From: Gemmobacter nectariphilus
Lineage (GTDB): Bacteria; Pseudomonadota; Alphaproteobacteria; Rhodobacterales; Rhodobacteraceae
Reading direction: 5' to 3'
DNA length: 64,000 nucleotides
Assembly: GCA_020721445.1 (NCBI GenBank)
Contig: DYMU01000012.1
Span: 16,079-80,078 of the forward strand
In this document: piece by piece, positions 44,771-54,067 of the stretch
Position numbering within the stretch: the first letter of the stretch is position 1
How the letters are laid out: each line of letters begins with the position of its first letter
Notes under the pieces: generated by a model
What the model was told of the DNA's origin: nothing
The model's input: the letters and a program-made list of their open reading frames with translations, nothing else
The model's database searches: none
Program-made: the position numbers and the translations under genes

Positions 44771-46024
44771 ATGGCCGTTGTCACGGATGAACCGAAAGCG
44801 GGCTTTCGGCTTGGGATGCTTATATACGACACCCGGTATCGCTCGATCACCATCCAGATCGTGGTGCTGATCTTGGTGATGGCGGGGGTGGCGTGGTTGG
44901 TCGACAACCTGTTGCGCAATCTTGCCGTGCTGGGTCGGGGGATCGATTTCAGTTTTCTGGGCAACCGGTCGGGCTATGACATCAACCAGACGCTGGTGGA
45001 ATACACCAATGACAGCACCCATGCGCGGGCCACGCTGGTGGGCCTGCTGAACACGCTGCTGGTGGCGTTTCTGGGCTGTATTGCGGCGACGGTTGTCGGG
45101 GTTCTGGCGGGCGTGTTGCGGCTGTCGAAAAACTGGGTCATTGCCCGGTTGATGACGGTCTATGTCGAGGTGTTCCGCAACATTCCGCTGTTGCTGTGGA
45201 TCTTGATCATCTTTGCCGTCTTTACCGAGGCCCTGCCCGCCCCCAATGCGTTTCGCGGCGAAAACCCGGCCGCCAGCATGGTGCTGTTTGACACGGTGGC
45301 CTTTACCAACCGCTACACGGCGATCCCGTGGCTGATCTTTGACAATTCGATGGGGTGGCTGACCTTGGGGTCGGTCTATCTGAACATCGACCTTGTGCTG
45401 ATCGTTGCGGCCCTTGTCGGAGGTTTCTTTGCGAACCGGGCCATCCTGCGCCGGGCCAAGCGCATTCAGGAAGCGACCGGCGAGCGCCCCACAACCTGGT
45501 GGCAGTCGATCCTTGCCCTGTTTGGCCCGATCAGTGCGGTTTTCCTGTTTCTTGGCACCCATGTCGATGCGCCGGCCCTGCAAGGCTTCAATTTCACCGG
45601 CGGTTTGCAGGTGTCGAACTCGCTGGTGGCACTTTGGCTGGCGCTGACGCTTTACACCGCGGCCTTCATCGCCGAGATCGTCCGCGCCGGGATCAATGCC
45701 GTGTCAAAGGGGCAATCGGAAGCCGCCTTTGCGCTTGGCCTGCGCCCGGGCCGCACCATGAGCCTGGTGATCCTGCCGCAGGCGCTGCGGGTGATCATCC
45801 CGCCGCTGATCTCGCAATACCTGAACCTGACCAAGAACTCGTCGCTGGCCATTGCCGTCGGCTATATGGACCTGCGCGGCACGCTGGGGGGCATCACGCT
45901 GAACCAGACCGGGCGCGGGCTGGAGGCGATGATGTTGCTGATGCTGATCTATCTGGTCATCAGCCTGATCATTTCTGGCACGATGAACATCTACAACAAT
46001 TCCGTCCGTCTGAAGGAGCGCTGA
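44771..46024 (+). CDS. bztB: amino acid ABC permease, BztB type
   Basis: This 417-residue inner-membrane permease has eight or so hydrophobic segments and a long insertion typical of AapQ/BztB (residues about 140-260), compared with the short HisQ type. The C-terminal channel domain has the EAA loop GQSEAAFALGLRPG, preceded by ALTLYTAAFIAEIVRAG. It pairs with BztC. The gene begins 132 nt after bztA, past the attenuator, and its stop is 1 nt from bztC. Confidence 0.95.
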   Translation: MAVVTDEPKAGFRLGMLIYDTRYRSITIQIVVLILVMAGVAWLVDNLLRNLAVLGRGIDFSFLGNRSGYDINQTLVEYTNDSTHARATLVGLLNTLLVAFLGCIAATVVGVLAGVLRLSKNWVIARLMTVYVEVFRNIPLLLWILIIFAVFTEALPAPNAFRGENPAASMVLFDTVAFTNRYTAIPWLIFDNSMGWLTLGSVYLNIDLVLIVAALVGGFFANRAILRRAKRIQEATGERPTTWWQSILALFGPISAVFLFLGTHVDAPALQGFNFTGGLQVSNSLVALWLALTLYTAAFIAEIVRAGINAVSKGQSEAAFALGLRPGRTMSLVILPQALRVIIPPLISQYLNLTKNSSLAIAVGYMDLRGTLGGITLNQTGRGLEAMMLLMLIYLVISLIISGTMNIYNNSVRLKER

Positions 46025-46025
46025 G

Positions 46026-47336
46026 ATGAAAGCCACCTCTGCCCCCTTCGTGCGCCGCGAAATGCTGGCGCCCGCTGCCCCGCCGATCACCGAGGCCGGT
46101 GCGGTGAAATGGTTGCGCGAGAACCTGTTCTCGTCGCCGCTGAACGTGATCCTGACCGTGCTGGGCGTGGGCGCAGTGGTCTATCTGGTGTCGCATATCG
46201 CACCATGGATGTTGCGCGGCGTGTGGAATGCCGGATCGCTGTCGGAATGCCGCCAGATCATTGAGGCGCGCTATGGCGAGGGCGTGACCGGAGCCTGCTG
46301 GGCGCTGATCCGCGAACGCTGGCCGCAATACCTGTTCGGCTTCTATCCGTCCGAGCTGTATTGGCGCCCGGTGCTGGCCTTCGTTCTGATGCTGGTAGCG
46401 ATTGCCCCGGTGCTGTTTGACGCCTTGCCGCGCAAGATGCTGTGGTTCGCGCTGGTCTATCCGGCGATTGGCTTCTGGCTGCTGTGGGGCGGGTCGGTCT
46501 GGGTGCCGGTGATGGCGCTGGCGGGCTTTGGCGTTGGCTATGGTGCGGCGAAAATCGTGCAACCGATCGCTGGTGCCATCCTTGGCGGCATCGCGGCGGT
46601 GCTGGCCCCGGTGCTGTGGTGGCTGTTCCTGTCCGGCCCTGCCGCCGAAACGCTGCAATCCGTGCTTCCCATCGCGCTGCAAGAGGTTCGCTCACGCGAG
46701 TTTGGCGGCTTTATCCTTGCCTTTACCATCGGCTTCACCGGCATTGCCTTTTCGCTGCCCCTTGGGGTGCTGCTGGCGCTGGGGCGGCAATCGGACATGT
46801 TCATCGTCAACAAGCTGTCGGTCGGGTTCATCGAGTTCATTCGAGGTGTGCCGCTGATCACCCTGCTGTTCACCGCATCCTTGCTGCTGAACTACTTCCT
46901 GCCGCCGGGCACCGATTTTGACATCATCCTTCGCGTCATCATCATGGTGGTGCTGTTTGCCGCCGCCTATATCGCCGAGGTGGTGCGGGGTGGCCTTGCC
47001 GCCCTGCCACGTGGCCAGTATGAGGCCGCCGACGCCCTGGGTCTGGATTACATCAAGGCGCAGCGTCTGATCATCATGCCGCAAGCCCTGAAGATCAGTA
47101 TCCCCGGCATCGTGTCCACATTCATCGGTCTGTTCAAGGATACCACGCTGGTGGTCTTTGTCGGCCTGCTGGACCCGCTGAAAGGCATCACCGACGCCGT
47201 GCGCGCCTCGACCGACTGGAAGGGCGTTTACTGGGAGCCTTACATCTTTGTCGGCGCCATCTTCTTCATCATCTGTTTTGGCATGTCCCGATACTCGATG
47301 TATCTGGAGAACAAGCTGAAAACCGACCATCGCTAA
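46026..47336 (+). CDS. bztC: amino acid ABC permease, BztC type
   Basis: This 436-residue membrane protein is the second permease. It has three N-terminal hydrophobic segments, a cytoplasmic/periplasmic region with WALIRERWPQYLFGFYP, and the C-terminal channel domain with AAYIAEVVRGGLAALPRG and the EAA loop QYEAADALGLDY. It lies 1 nt after bztB and 12 nt before bztD, so BztBCD are made together. Confidence 0.95.
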   Translation: MKATSAPFVRREMLAPAAPPITEAGAVKWLRENLFSSPLNVILTVLGVGAVVYLVSHIAPWMLRGVWNAGSLSECRQIIEARYGEGVTGACWALIRERWPQYLFGFYPSELYWRPVLAFVLMLVAIAPVLFDALPRKMLWFALVYPAIGFWLLWGGSVWVPVMALAGFGVGYGAAKIVQPIAGAILGGIAAVLAPVLWWLFLSGPAAETLQSVLPIALQEVRSREFGGFILAFTIGFTGIAFSLPLGVLLALGRQSDMFIVNKLSVGFIEFIRGVPLITLLFTASLLLNYFLPPGTDFDIILRVIIMVVLFAAAYIAEVVRGGLAALPRGQYEAADALGLDYIKAQRLIIMPQALKISIPGIVSTFIGLFKDTTLVVFVGLLDPLKGITDAVRASTDWKGVYWEPYIFVGAIFFIICFGMSRYSMYLENKLKTDHR

Positions 47337-47348
47337 GGGAACCGGACC

Positions 47349-48137
47349 ATGTCAGAAGCCATTGCCCGCGAAATTGACCGCAGCCATATGCAGGTCAGCG
47401 ACGAAATCGCCATCCAGATCACCCAGATGAACAAGTGGTATGGCACCTTCCACGTGTTGCGCGACATCAACATGACCGTGAACCGCGGCGAACGCATCGT
47501 GATCTGCGGCCCGTCCGGGTCTGGGAAATCGACGCTGATCCGCTGCATCAACCGGCTGGAAGAACACCAGCAGGGCCAGATCATCGTCGATGGCACCGAA
47601 CTGACATCAGACCTGAAGAACATCGACAAGGTGCGGTCCGAGGTGGGCATGGTGTTTCAGCACTTCAACCTGTTCCCGCATCTGACCATTCTGGAAAACC
47701 TGACGCTGGCGCCGATCTGGGTTCGCAAGACCCCGAAGAAAGAGGCCGACGAGGTGGCGATGCACTACCTGAGCAAGGTCAAGATCCCCGAACAGGCGCA
47801 CAAATACCCCGGCCAGTTGTCGGGCGGCCAGCAGCAGCGCGTCGCCATTGCGCGCAGCCTGTGCATGAAGCCGCGCATCATGCTGTTTGACGAGCCGACC
47901 TCGGCGCTGGACCCCGAGATGATCAAAGAGGTGCTCGACACCATGATCGAACTGGCGGAAGAGGGCATGACCATGCTGTGCGTCACGCATGAGATGGGCT
48001 TTGCCCAAGCGGTCGCCAACCGCGTAATCTTCATGGACCAGGGCCAGATCGTTGAGCAGAACGAACCGAAAGAGTTCTTCAACAACCCGCAAAGCGACCG
48101 GACCAAGCTGTTCCTGAGCCAGATCCTGGGTCACTGA
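47349..48137 (+). CDS. bztD: amino acid ABC transporter ATP-binding protein
   Basis: This 262-residue ATPase has Walker [16 protein letters not shown]-loop [13 protein letters not shown], signature [16 protein letters not shown], Walker [16 protein letters not shown] and H-loop [10 protein letters not shown]. Length and the ending [17 protein letters not shown] C-terminus match GlnQ/AapP-type polar amino acid transporters. It completes the bztABCD operon and is followed by a stable hairpin. Confidence 0.96.
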   Translation: MSEAIAREIDRSHMQVSDEIAIQITQMNKWYGTFHVLRDINMTVNRGERIVICGPSGSGKSTLIRCINRLEEHQQGQIIVDGTELTSDLKNIDKVRSEVGMVFQHFNLFPHLTILENLTLAPIWVRKTPKKEADEVAMHYLSKVKIPEQAHKYPGQLSGGQQQRVAIARSLCMKPRIMLFDEPTSALDPEMIKEVLDTMIELAEEGMTMLCVTHEMGFAQAVANRVIFMDQGQIVEQNEPKEFFNNPQSDRTKLFLSQILGH

Positions 48138-48148
48138 CCGTCTGCTGC

Positions 48149-48173
48149 CCCTTGGCCCTTGCTGGGCCAAGGG
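48149..48173 (+). terminator. stem-loop after bztD
   Basis: A perfect 10-bp stem CCCTTGGCCC/GGGCCAAGGG with a 5-nt loop begins 12 nt after the bztD stop. No T tract follows, so it may be a processing or stability hairpin, or a Rho-assisted end, more than a classical intrinsic terminator. Confidence 0.6.
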
Positions 48174-48297
48174 TGAGTGGCGGGGTGCGATGGTCTTGAC
48201 TGCGTCCGCGTGTGCCCAGAGATCGACAGACGCCATTGCGGGGCTTGACGCGTGGCGACGGCCAGCGGGTTCAAGCCGGGCGGCATAGACGTGTTCA

Positions 48298-48332
48298 ATA
48301 AAAAACGCCGCCCCTGATGCCAAGGGCGGCGT
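48298..48332 (-). terminator. intrinsic terminator at the end of the alpha operon (after rplQ)
   Basis: On the minus strand a 9-bp stem ACGCCGCCC/GGGCGGCGT (48332-48324 with 48313-48305) with a 10-nt loop is followed by a TTTTTATT run. It lies 22 nt past the rplQ stop and ends the ribosomal supercluster. Confidence 0.9.
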
Positions 48333-48354
48333 ATTCTTGTTCTGTAGCGGAGCC

Positions 48355-48768
48355 TTATTCGGCGTCGGCCGCTTCGGTGCGGGCGTGGTCGGCAGCGCCT
48401 TTGGCGTTCGGGTCACGATCAACAAACTCGATGATCGCCATCGGGGCCATGTCGCCATAGCGGAACCCGGCCTTCAGCACACGCACATAACCGCCGGCGC
48501 GGTCCTTGTAGCGGGGGCCGAGGATTTCGAACAGGCGTGCGGTGTGCATGTCCTGCTTGAGCTGCGAATGGGCCTGACGACGGGCGTGCAGGTCGCCGCG
48601 CTTGGCCAGCGTGATCAGCTTTTCGATGATCGGGCGCAGTTCTTTCGCCTTTGGCAGCGTGGTCTTGATCTGTTCGTGTTCAATCAGCGAGCCGCACATG
48701 TTGGCGAACATCGCCTTGCGGTGTTCGTGGGTGCGGTTCAGCTTGCGGTAGCCGTTCGAGTGACGCAT
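48355..48768 (-). CDS. rplQ: 50S ribosomal protein L17
   Basis: This 137-residue protein begins [20 protein letters not shown], the universal L17 start, and has the [15 protein letters not shown] and [16 protein letters not shown] segments. The acidic Ala/Asp/Glu tail (after about 120) is a typical alphaproteobacterial extension. GGAGAT precedes the ATG. It lies 130 nt after rpoA; that gap contains two GC hairpins (near 48872-48890 and 48850-48866) that could modulate read-through. Confidence 0.97.
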   Translation of the reverse strand: MRHSNGYRKLNRTHEHRKAMFANMCGSLIEHEQIKTTLPKAKELRPIIEKLITLAKRGDLHARRQAHSQLKQDMHTARLFEILGPRYKDRAGGYVRVLKAGFRYGDMAPMAIIEFVDRDPNAKGAADHARTEAADAE

Positions 48769-48898
48769 GGAAATCTCCTATCGCGTGTTTTGCTTTGTCC
48801 GGCAGGGCCTACGTTTGGTCCCGCTCACCTTGGGCTTTCGCCAGTTGTTCCCCGCACCTGCGGGCATTTGCCGAGGGGCGTTGCCGCCCCCCAAACCC

Positions 48899-49915
48899 TT
48901 AGAACTGATCTTCGAAACGCTTGGCCAGATCTTCGATGTTCTCTGGCGGCCAGTCTTCGACTTCCATGCCCAGATGCAGCCCCATGCCCGACAGCACTTC
49001 CTTGATTTCGTTCAAGGACTTGCGGCCGAAGTTCGGGGTGCGCAGCATTTCGGCTTCGGTTTTCTGGATCAGATCGCCGATATAGACGATATTGTCGTTC
49101 TTCAGGCAGTTTGCCGAACGCACCGAAAGCTCCAGCTCGTCGACCTTTTTCAGCAGCAGCGGGTTGAACTCCAGCCCGGCATCGACTTCGCCCAGCTTGG
49201 CCGATTCCGGCTCGTCGAAGTTGACAAAGATCGACAGCTGGTCTTGCAGGATGCGCGCGGCATAGGCGACGGCATCATCCGGCGTCAGGCTGCCATCGGT
49301 TTCCACCTTCATGGTCAGCTTGTCATAGTCCAGCACCTGACCTTCGCGGGTCGGGGTGACTTCGTAGCTGACCTTCTTGACCGGCGAATAGATCGCGTCG
49401 ATCGGGATCAGACCGATGGGCGCATCCTCGGGACGGTTCTTGTCGGCCGAGACATAGCCCTTGCCGGTGTTCACCGTCAGTTCCATGAACACGTCGGCGC
49501 CATCGTCAAGGTGGCAGATCACGTGATCGCGGTTCAGGATCGAGATGCCGCTGGATTCAGAGATATCCCCCGCCGTCACAACGCCCGGACCCTTGGCCGA
49601 AATCGACAGGCGCTTGGGCCCTTCGACATCCATCTTGATCGAGACACCCTTCAGGTTCAGCACGATGTCGGTCACGTCTTCGCGCACGCCAGCGACGCTG
49701 GAAAATTCATGCAGCACGTTGTCGATCTGCACCGAGGTGATGGCGGCCCCTTGCAGCGACGACAGCAGGATGCGGCGCAGGGCGTTGCCCAGCGTCAGGC
49801 CGAAGCCACGCTCCAGCGGTTCGGCGATCACGGTGGCCACGCGCGCGGCGTCGGCCCCCGGTTTGACAACCAATTGCGTCGGTTTGATCAGTTCTTGCCA
49901 GTTCTTATGGATCAT
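48899..49915 (-). CDS. rpoA: RNA polymerase alpha subunit
   Basis: This 338-residue subunit has the N-terminal dimerisation domain ([18 protein letters not shown]) and the C-terminal DNA-binding/activator domain ([19 protein letters not shown], then [19 protein letters not shown]). It scaffolds RNA polymerase assembly. The ATG at 49915 gives the family N-terminus [12 protein letters not shown]; the longer frame is discarded. A terminator-like hairpin lies between rpsK and this gene, so it may have separate control. Confidence 0.97.
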   Translation of the reverse strand: MIHKNWQELIKPTQLVVKPGADAARVATVIAEPLERGFGLTLGNALRRILLSSLQGAAITSVQIDNVLHEFSSVAGVREDVTDIVLNLKGVSIKMDVEGPKRLSISAKGPGVVTAGDISESSGISILNRDHVICHLDDGADVFMELTVNTGKGYVSADKNRPEDAPIGLIPIDAIYSPVKKVSYEVTPTREGQVLDYDKLTMKVETDGSLTPDDAVAYAARILQDQLSIFVNFDEPESAKLGEVDAGLEFNPLLLKKVDELELSVRSANCLKNDNIVYIGDLIQKTEAEMLRTPNFGRKSLNEIKEVLSGMGLHLGMEVEDWPPENIEDLAKRFEDQF

Positions 49916-49987
49916 GCTGTCGCCTCCATCCTTGTTTCGCCGCCCATGTCCAGAAAGCGGGAAACGCCCGAGGGTCCTGAAATATCG

Positions 49988-50020
49988 AAAATCGGGCCGC
50001 GCGGAATCGCGCGGCCCGAT
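49988..50020 (-). terminator. terminator-like hairpin between rpsK and rpoA
   Basis: A perfect 13-bp stem (50020-50008 with 50003-49991) with a 4-nt loop is followed on the minus strand by TTTT-type sequence (positions 49991-49988), a short U run. It begins 15 nt after the rpsK stop. It would be a moderate terminator or attenuator in front of rpoA. Confidence 0.7.
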
Positions 50021-50034
50021 GTGAAAGATTGCAA

Positions 50035-50433
50035 TCAGACGCGACGGCGCTTGGGCGGGCGGCAACCGTTGTGCGCCAGCGGGGTAACGTCGCGGATCGA
50101 GGTGATGTTCAAACCAACAGCGGCAAGGGCCCGAAGCGCCGATTCACGGCCCGAACCCGGACCCTGAACTTCAACCTCGACGGTCTTCATGCCATGTTCC
50201 TGGGCCTTGCGGGCGGCGTCTTCCGCAGCCATCTGGGCGGCATAAGGCGTCGACTTGCGCGAGCCTTTGAAGCCCATGGTGCCCGAGGACGACCACGAAA
50301 TCGCATTGCCCTGAACGTCCGAGATCAGAACCTTGGTGTTGTTGAACGAAGAGTTCACATGCACCACGCCAGCGGCGATGTTCTTGCGCTCTTTTTTCTT
50401 GGTGCGGGCTGCTGCTTTGGTATCGCGTGCCAT
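50035..50433 (-). CDS. rpsK: 30S ribosomal protein S11
   Basis: This 132-residue protein lies in the platform of the 30S subunit. It has [18 protein letters not shown], the core [20 protein letters not shown], and the C-terminal [18 protein letters not shown] typical of S11. It is 15 nt downstream of rpsM, with a clear GGGGAG ribosome-binding site. Standard alpha-operon position. Confidence 0.98.
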   Translation of the reverse strand: MARDTKAAARTKKKERKNIAAGVVHVNSSFNNTKVLISDVQGNAISWSSSGTMGFKGSRKSTPYAAQMAAEDAARKAQEHGMKTVEVEVQGPGSGRESALRALAAVGLNITSIRDVTPLAHNGCRPPKRRRV

Positions 50434-50448
50434 ATCTGTGCGCTCCCC

Positions 50449-50817
50449 TTATTTCTTCTTGCCAGCGATGGCTTTTGCGGGGCCCTTGCGGGTACGAGCG
50501 TTGGTATGGGTGCGCTGACCGCGGACCGGCAGGCCCTTGCGGTGACGCAGGCCGCGATAGCAGCCAAGGTCCATCAGACGCTTGATGTTCATAGTCACTT
50601 CGCGGCGCAGGTCGCCTTCAACCGTGAAGTTGGCGTCGATGAATTCGCGGATTGCCAGAACTTCGGCATCCGACAACTCATTCACGCGACGGGCGCGGTC
50701 GATGTTCAGCGAGGCGCAGATGGTTTCCGCGTTCGCGGGGCCGATGCCGGTGATATAGGTCAGGGCGATCGGAACCCGCTTCTGGGTGGGAATGTTGACG
50801 CCAGCAATACGTGCCAA
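50449..50817 (-). CDS. rpsM: 30S ribosomal protein S13
   Basis: This 122-residue protein begins [20 protein letters not shown] and ends in the Lys-rich tail [32 protein letters not shown] is the diagnostic C-terminal motif contacting tRNA and 23S rRNA. It is the first gene after a promoter-like sequence at 50949-50977, so it may head the alpha-type transcription unit. Confidence 0.98.
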   Translation of the reverse strand: MARIAGVNIPTQKRVPIALTYITGIGPANAETICASLNIDRARRVNELSDAEVLAIREFIDANFTVEGDLRREVTMNIKRLMDLGCYRGLRHRKGLPVRGQRTHTNARTRKGPAKAIAGKKK

Positions 50818-50948
50818 ACGTGTATCCTTTTCATCGTTGCGGTTCCGTGATGCCAGAACCTTTTTTCACAACTCCATCGGGGCCTGTGCCCTTTTGGTTC
50901 GACTTCCTTGACAGGAATGCCCCCAACGATTCCGTTGCGGGACGCTGT

Positions 50949-50977
50949 GCTTTATGGGCATTTGTCCGGCCCGTCAA
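50949..50977 (-). promoter_or_regulatory. candidate promoter between adk and rpsM
   Basis: On the minus strand TTGACG (50977-50972) and TAAAGC (50954-50949) are separated by 17 nt. This matches the rpmH promoter hexamers almost exactly. The start site would lie about 125 nt upstream of rpsM, leaving a leader that could bind a ribosomal protein regulator (S4 in E. coli). Confidence 0.55.
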
Positions 50978-50994
50978 GGGCGCGGGCGATGTTT

Positions 50995-51645
50995 TCAGCT
51001 TTTGTCAAGAATTTTCGCGATGGCAGCGCCAACCGCGTCAATTTCGGCCAGCCCATCAACCGGCGCCAACTGCCCCTTGGCATAGTAATAGCCGATCAGC
51101 GGCGAGGTCTTCTTGTAATATTCCATCAGCCGGGTCCGCAGCGCATCGGCATTGTCATCAGCCCGACGGCGCAGATCGTGACTGCCGCAGGCGTCACAGA
51201 CGCCCGCAACCGATGTCGGGCGGGTCTGGTCGTGGTAAACCTCGCCACACTGGCCACAGGTATAGCGGCCAGAGACACGCGCCACCAAAGCCGCGTCATC
51301 GACCTGCATCTCGATCACGGCATCAAGGCCCTGACCCATTTTTTCCAGCAGATCGTCAAGCGCATCGGCCTGCGGCAAGGTGCGGGGAAAGCCGTCAAAG
51401 ATGAAGCCGCCCTTGGCCCCCTGCGCCAGCTTTTCCGCAATCAGACCAATGACGATATCATCGGTCACCAACTCGCCCCGGGCCATCACCTCGGCCACGC
51501 GGCGGCCCATGTCGGTGCCGCTGGTCTTGGCTTCGCGCAGCATGTCGCCGGTGGACAGCTGGATCATGCCGCGCTCATCGACCAGACGCTTGGCCTGCGT
51601 GCCCTTGCCTGCCCCCGGGGGGCCCAGAAGAATGACATTTACCAT
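50995..51645 (-). CDS. adk: adenylate kinase with zinc-binding lid
   Basis: This 216-residue enzyme balances ATP+AMP with 2 ADP. It has the P-loop [16 protein letters not shown], the [10 protein letters not shown] segment, and a long-type lid with a C4 zinc site (CGQCGEVY and CDACGS). The zinc lid is uncommon in E. coli-type enzymes but normal in many alphaproteobacteria. It starts 3 nt after the secY stop. Confidence 0.97.
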   Translation of the reverse strand: MVNVILLGPPGAGKGTQAKRLVDERGMIQLSTGDMLREAKTSGTDMGRRVAEVMARGELVTDDIVIGLIAEKLAQGAKGGFIFDGFPRTLPQADALDDLLEKMGQGLDAVIEMQVDDAALVARVSGRYTCGQCGEVYHDQTRPTSVAGVCDACGSHDLRRRADDNADALRTRLMEYYKKTSPLIGYYYAKGQLAPVDGLAEIDAVGAAIAKILDKS

Positions 51646-51648
51646 GGG

Positions 51649-53007
51649 TCAGCGCCGCGAGGGGGCCTTGGGGGCCGTGCGTTTCTTGCCGCGCAATTGC
51701 GACTTTTCGATCAGGCCTTCATACTGATGCGCCAACAGATGCGATTGCACCTGATTGATCGTGTCCATCGTCACCGAGACCACGATCAGCACCGAGGTGC
51801 CGCCAAAGTAGAACGGGATGGCAAACTGGCTGCGCAAAATCTCGGGCAGCAGACAGACCGCCGCCAGATAGGCCGAGCCCAGCACCAGCACGCGGGTGAC
51901 GACATATTCCAGGTATTCTTCGGTCTTCTTGCCCGGGCGGATGCCGGGGATGAAACCATTCTGGTTCTTCAGGTTTTCGGCGACATCATCCACCTTGAAG
52001 GCGACGTTGTAGGTGTAGAAATAGCTGAAGAACACGATCATCGAGGTGAAGAACAGCAGATACAGCGGCTGGCCGGGGCCGAAATAGGCCAGGATCGTGG
52101 ACATCACCGGCCCGGTCTGGGAACCGGAAAAGGTGGCGATCGTGGTGGGCAGCAGCAAAAGCGACGAGGCAAAGATCGCCGGAATGACGCCCGCCGGGTT
52201 GACCTTGACCGGCAGATGCGACGAGCCGCCGTCGTAGATCTTCATCCCGACCTGACGCCGGGGGTATTGAATGTGGATCTTGCGCAAGGCGCGTTCCATG
52301 AACACCACGAAGGCAATCACCGCGATGACCATCACGATCACGCCCACGATCACGGCGGGCGAGATCGCGCCAGAGCGACCCTGCGACAGGAATTGCGCAA
52401 TGGCGGCAGGGACTTCGGCCACGATGCCGACGAAGATGATCAGCGAGATGCCGTTGCCGATGCCGCGCGCGGTGATCTGTTCACCCAGCCACATCAGGAA
52501 CATGGTGCCGCCAACAAGGGTGATCACGCAGGCCGCCTTGAAGAACAGCCCCGGATCGGTGGCCAGCCCCCCGGCCTCTAGCGAGGCGGCGATGCCCCAG
52601 GCCTGAAACGTCGCCAGAAAAACGGTGCCGTACCGGGTGTACTGGTTCAGCTTCTTGCGGCCCTGCTCGCCCTCTTTCTTCAACTGCTCCAGCGGGGCCC
52701 ACATGGCCGACAAAAGCTGCACGATGATCGAGGCCGAGATGTAGGGCATGATCCCAAGCGCGAAGATGCCCATGCGGCTGATCGCGCCGCCGGTGAACAT
52801 GTTCAGGATGCCGCCGATGCCTGCGCCTGCGTCATTCATGAAGGCGCGCAATTGCGCCCCATCAATGCCCGGAACCGGAATATAGGTGCCCACGCGATAG
52901 ACGATCAGCAAACCGATGGTAAAGAAGATGCGCTGGCGCAGGTCAGTTGCCTTGCCCAATGCGCCCCAGCTCAGGTTCGCCGCCATTTGCTCTGCAGCAG
53001 ATGCCAT
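51649..53007 (-). CDS. secY: protein translocase subunit SecY
   Basis: This 452-residue protein forms the translocation channel with SecE and SecG. Ten hydrophobic helices can be traced, with family motifs YRVGTYIPVPGIDGAQL near the N-terminus, the plug-adjacent GGAISRMGIFALGIMPYISAS, and GTYPRRQ-type loop YPRRQVGMKIYDGG. The GIRPGKKTEEYLEYV segment is the C5-type loop region. It follows rplO by 124 nt with a stable hairpin in between. Confidence 0.97.
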   Translation of the reverse strand: MASAAEQMAANLSWGALGKATDLRQRIFFTIGLLIVYRVGTYIPVPGIDGAQLRAFMNDAGAGIGGILNMFTGGAISRMGIFALGIMPYISASIIVQLLSAMWAPLEQLKKEGEQGRKKLNQYTRYGTVFLATFQAWGIAASLEAGGLATDPGLFFKAACVITLVGGTMFLMWLGEQITARGIGNGISLIIFVGIVAEVPAAIAQFLSQGRSGAISPAVIVGVIVMVIAVIAFVVFMERALRKIHIQYPRRQVGMKIYDGGSSHLPVKVNPAGVIPAIFASSLLLLPTTIATFSGSQTGPVMSTILAYFGPGQPLYLLFFTSMIVFFSYFYTYNVAFKVDDVAENLKNQNGFIPGIRPGKKTEEYLEYVVTRVLVLGSAYLAAVCLLPEILRSQFAIPFYFGGTSVLIVVSVTMDTINQVQSHLLAHQYEGLIEKSQLRGKKRTAPKAPSRR

Positions 53008-53044
53008 GTTCGATCTCTTTCTGTCCGGTCTTTTTCATGGACAA

Positions 53045-53074
53045 CGCCGCCGAACCGTCTTCCGGTCGGCGGCG
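53045..53074 (-). other. stem-loop before secY
   Basis: A 9-bp stem CGCCGCCGA/TCGGCGGCG (53045-53053 and 53066-53074), with a loop that pairs partly further, lies about 40 nt before the secY start. No T tract follows. It may be an mRNA stability or translational control element, or a processing site, in the rplO-secY spacer. Confidence 0.5.
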
Positions 53075-53131
53075 CGGGAAAACTGTAGCTGATGTAAGCG
53101 ACCTTAAGGCCGCTCACAATCCCTGATTTGC

Positions 53132-53602
53132 TTATTCAGCCTGAGTCGCCGGAAGCGTGATCGTCCCGCCCGCCGCTTGCACGGCCTCAACCGCCGCAGC
53201 CGACGCGCCCGACACGACCAGTTTCACGGCCGACTTGATCTCGCCCTTGTTCAGGATGCGGATGCCGTCGCGCTTGTTGTTGGTCAGGCCGGCGGTCACC
53301 AGCATGTCTTCGGTCAGGTCCACCGAGATATCCAGCTTGCCCAGACCGATGAACTTTTCGATCAGGCCCAGATTGACAACGGCGTATTCCTTGCGGTTCG
53401 GCTTGGTAAAGCCGCGCTTGGGCAGACGGCGATACAGCGGCATCTGGCCGCCTTCGTAGCCGCCGATGGCCACACCCGAACGGGATTTCTGACCCTTGAT
53501 ACCACGGCCAGCGGTCTTGCCCTTGCCCGAACCGGGGCCACGGGCAACGCGCTTTTGCTTCTTGGCAGCGCCGTCATTGTCGGCAAGTTCATTCAGTTTC
53601 AT
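53132..53602 (-). CDS. rplO: 50S ribosomal protein L15
   Basis: This 156-residue protein begins [20 protein letters not shown], followed by the conserved [20 protein letters not shown] and [15 protein letters not shown] motifs. GGAGA lies 7 nt before the ATG at 53602; the longer open frame is a shadow of the leader. The 262-nt gap before this gene contains a terminator, a promoter candidate and two tandem hairpins. Confidence 0.97.
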   Translation of the reverse strand: MKLNELADNDGAAKKQKRVARGPGSGKGKTAGRGIKGQKSRSGVAIGGYEGGQMPLYRRLPKRGFTKPNRKEYAVVNLGLIEKFIGLGKLDISVDLTEDMLVTAGLTNNKRDGIRILNKGEIKSAVKLVVSGASAAAVEAVQAAGGTITLPATQAE

Positions 53603-53660
53603 GTCGCATTCTCCATCGCCGGAACGCCCCCGCCTGCGACGGATGGGGGCAACACGGCAT

Positions 53661-53727
53661 TTCTTGTTGATTGAGCGGCCGCAAGGGCCGCGGGTCTTGT
53701 TGATTCTGTGGCCGTCAAGGGCCACCG
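53661..53727 (-). repeat. two tandem near-identical hairpins in the rplO leader
   Basis: Two units of about 34 nt follow each other. On the minus strand each has a 6-bp stem closed by a CTTG(A)C-type loop, GTGGCC/GGCCAC (53725-53720, 53713-53708) then GCGGCC/GGCCGC (53691-53686, 53680-53675), each followed by the single-stranded sequence AATCAACAAGA. Differences in the stems are compensatory (GTGGCC/GGCCAC against GCGGCC/GGCCGC). They lie just downstream of a promoter candidate and 58 nt or more before rplO. Confidence 0.7.
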
Positions 53728-53731
53728 GGGG

Positions 53732-53760
53732 CGTATAGGGGCTGTGGACGGGCAAGGCAA
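53732..53760 (-). promoter_or_regulatory. candidate rplO-secY promoter
   Basis: On the minus strand TTGCCT (53760-53755) and TATACG (53737-53732) are separated by 17 nt, each matching the sigma70 consensus at four positions. It lies after the rpmD terminator and before the tandem hairpins, so the hairpins would be at the 5' end of its transcript. Confidence 0.5.
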
Positions 53761-53793
53761 GCGGATTGGCGGGCGGCGGGTTGCCCCCTGCCC

Positions 53794-53827
53794 AAAAGGC
53801 AACGCCCCGCAGTTTCCCGCAGGGCGT
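53794..53827 (-). terminator. terminator after rpmD inside the spc cluster
   Basis: On the minus strand an 11-bp stem (53827-53817 with 53812-53802, two G-U pairs) is capped by a GAAA tetraloop. After 4 nt comes TTTT (53797-53794). It begins 38 nt after the rpmD stop. It separates rpmC-rpmD from rplO-secY-adk. Confidence 0.72.
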
Positions 53828-53864
53828 GTTTCGCATGATCAGGCAGGGATGACCCCGCCAGACC

Positions 53865-54065
53865 TTAGCCGCGCTCTTCGATGATCTTCACAAGATGCGA
53901 GATCTTGTTGACCATGCCGCGGATGGAAGGCGTGTCTTCCAGTTCACGGGTGCGGCGGACCTTGTTCAGGCCAAGACCTTTGAGGGTCGCGGTCTGCACG
54001 GCGGGCCGACGGGCGGCAGATTTGATCTGCTGCACGACGATGGTTTTCTTGACGGTGTCGGTCAT
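53865..54065 (-). CDS. rpmD: 50S ribosomal protein L30
   Basis: This 66-residue protein has the L30 pattern [35 protein letters not shown] and [17 protein letters not shown]. Three in-frame ATG codons (54071, 54068, 54065) follow GGAGG; the third has the best spacing (7 nt) and gives [10 protein letters not shown]. The first would overlap the rpsE stop. An intrinsic terminator follows. Confidence 0.96.
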   Translation of the reverse strand: MTDTVKKTIVVQQIKSAARRPAVQTATLKGLGLNKVRRTRELEDTPSIRGMVNKISHLVKIIEERG

Positions 54066-54067
54066 CA

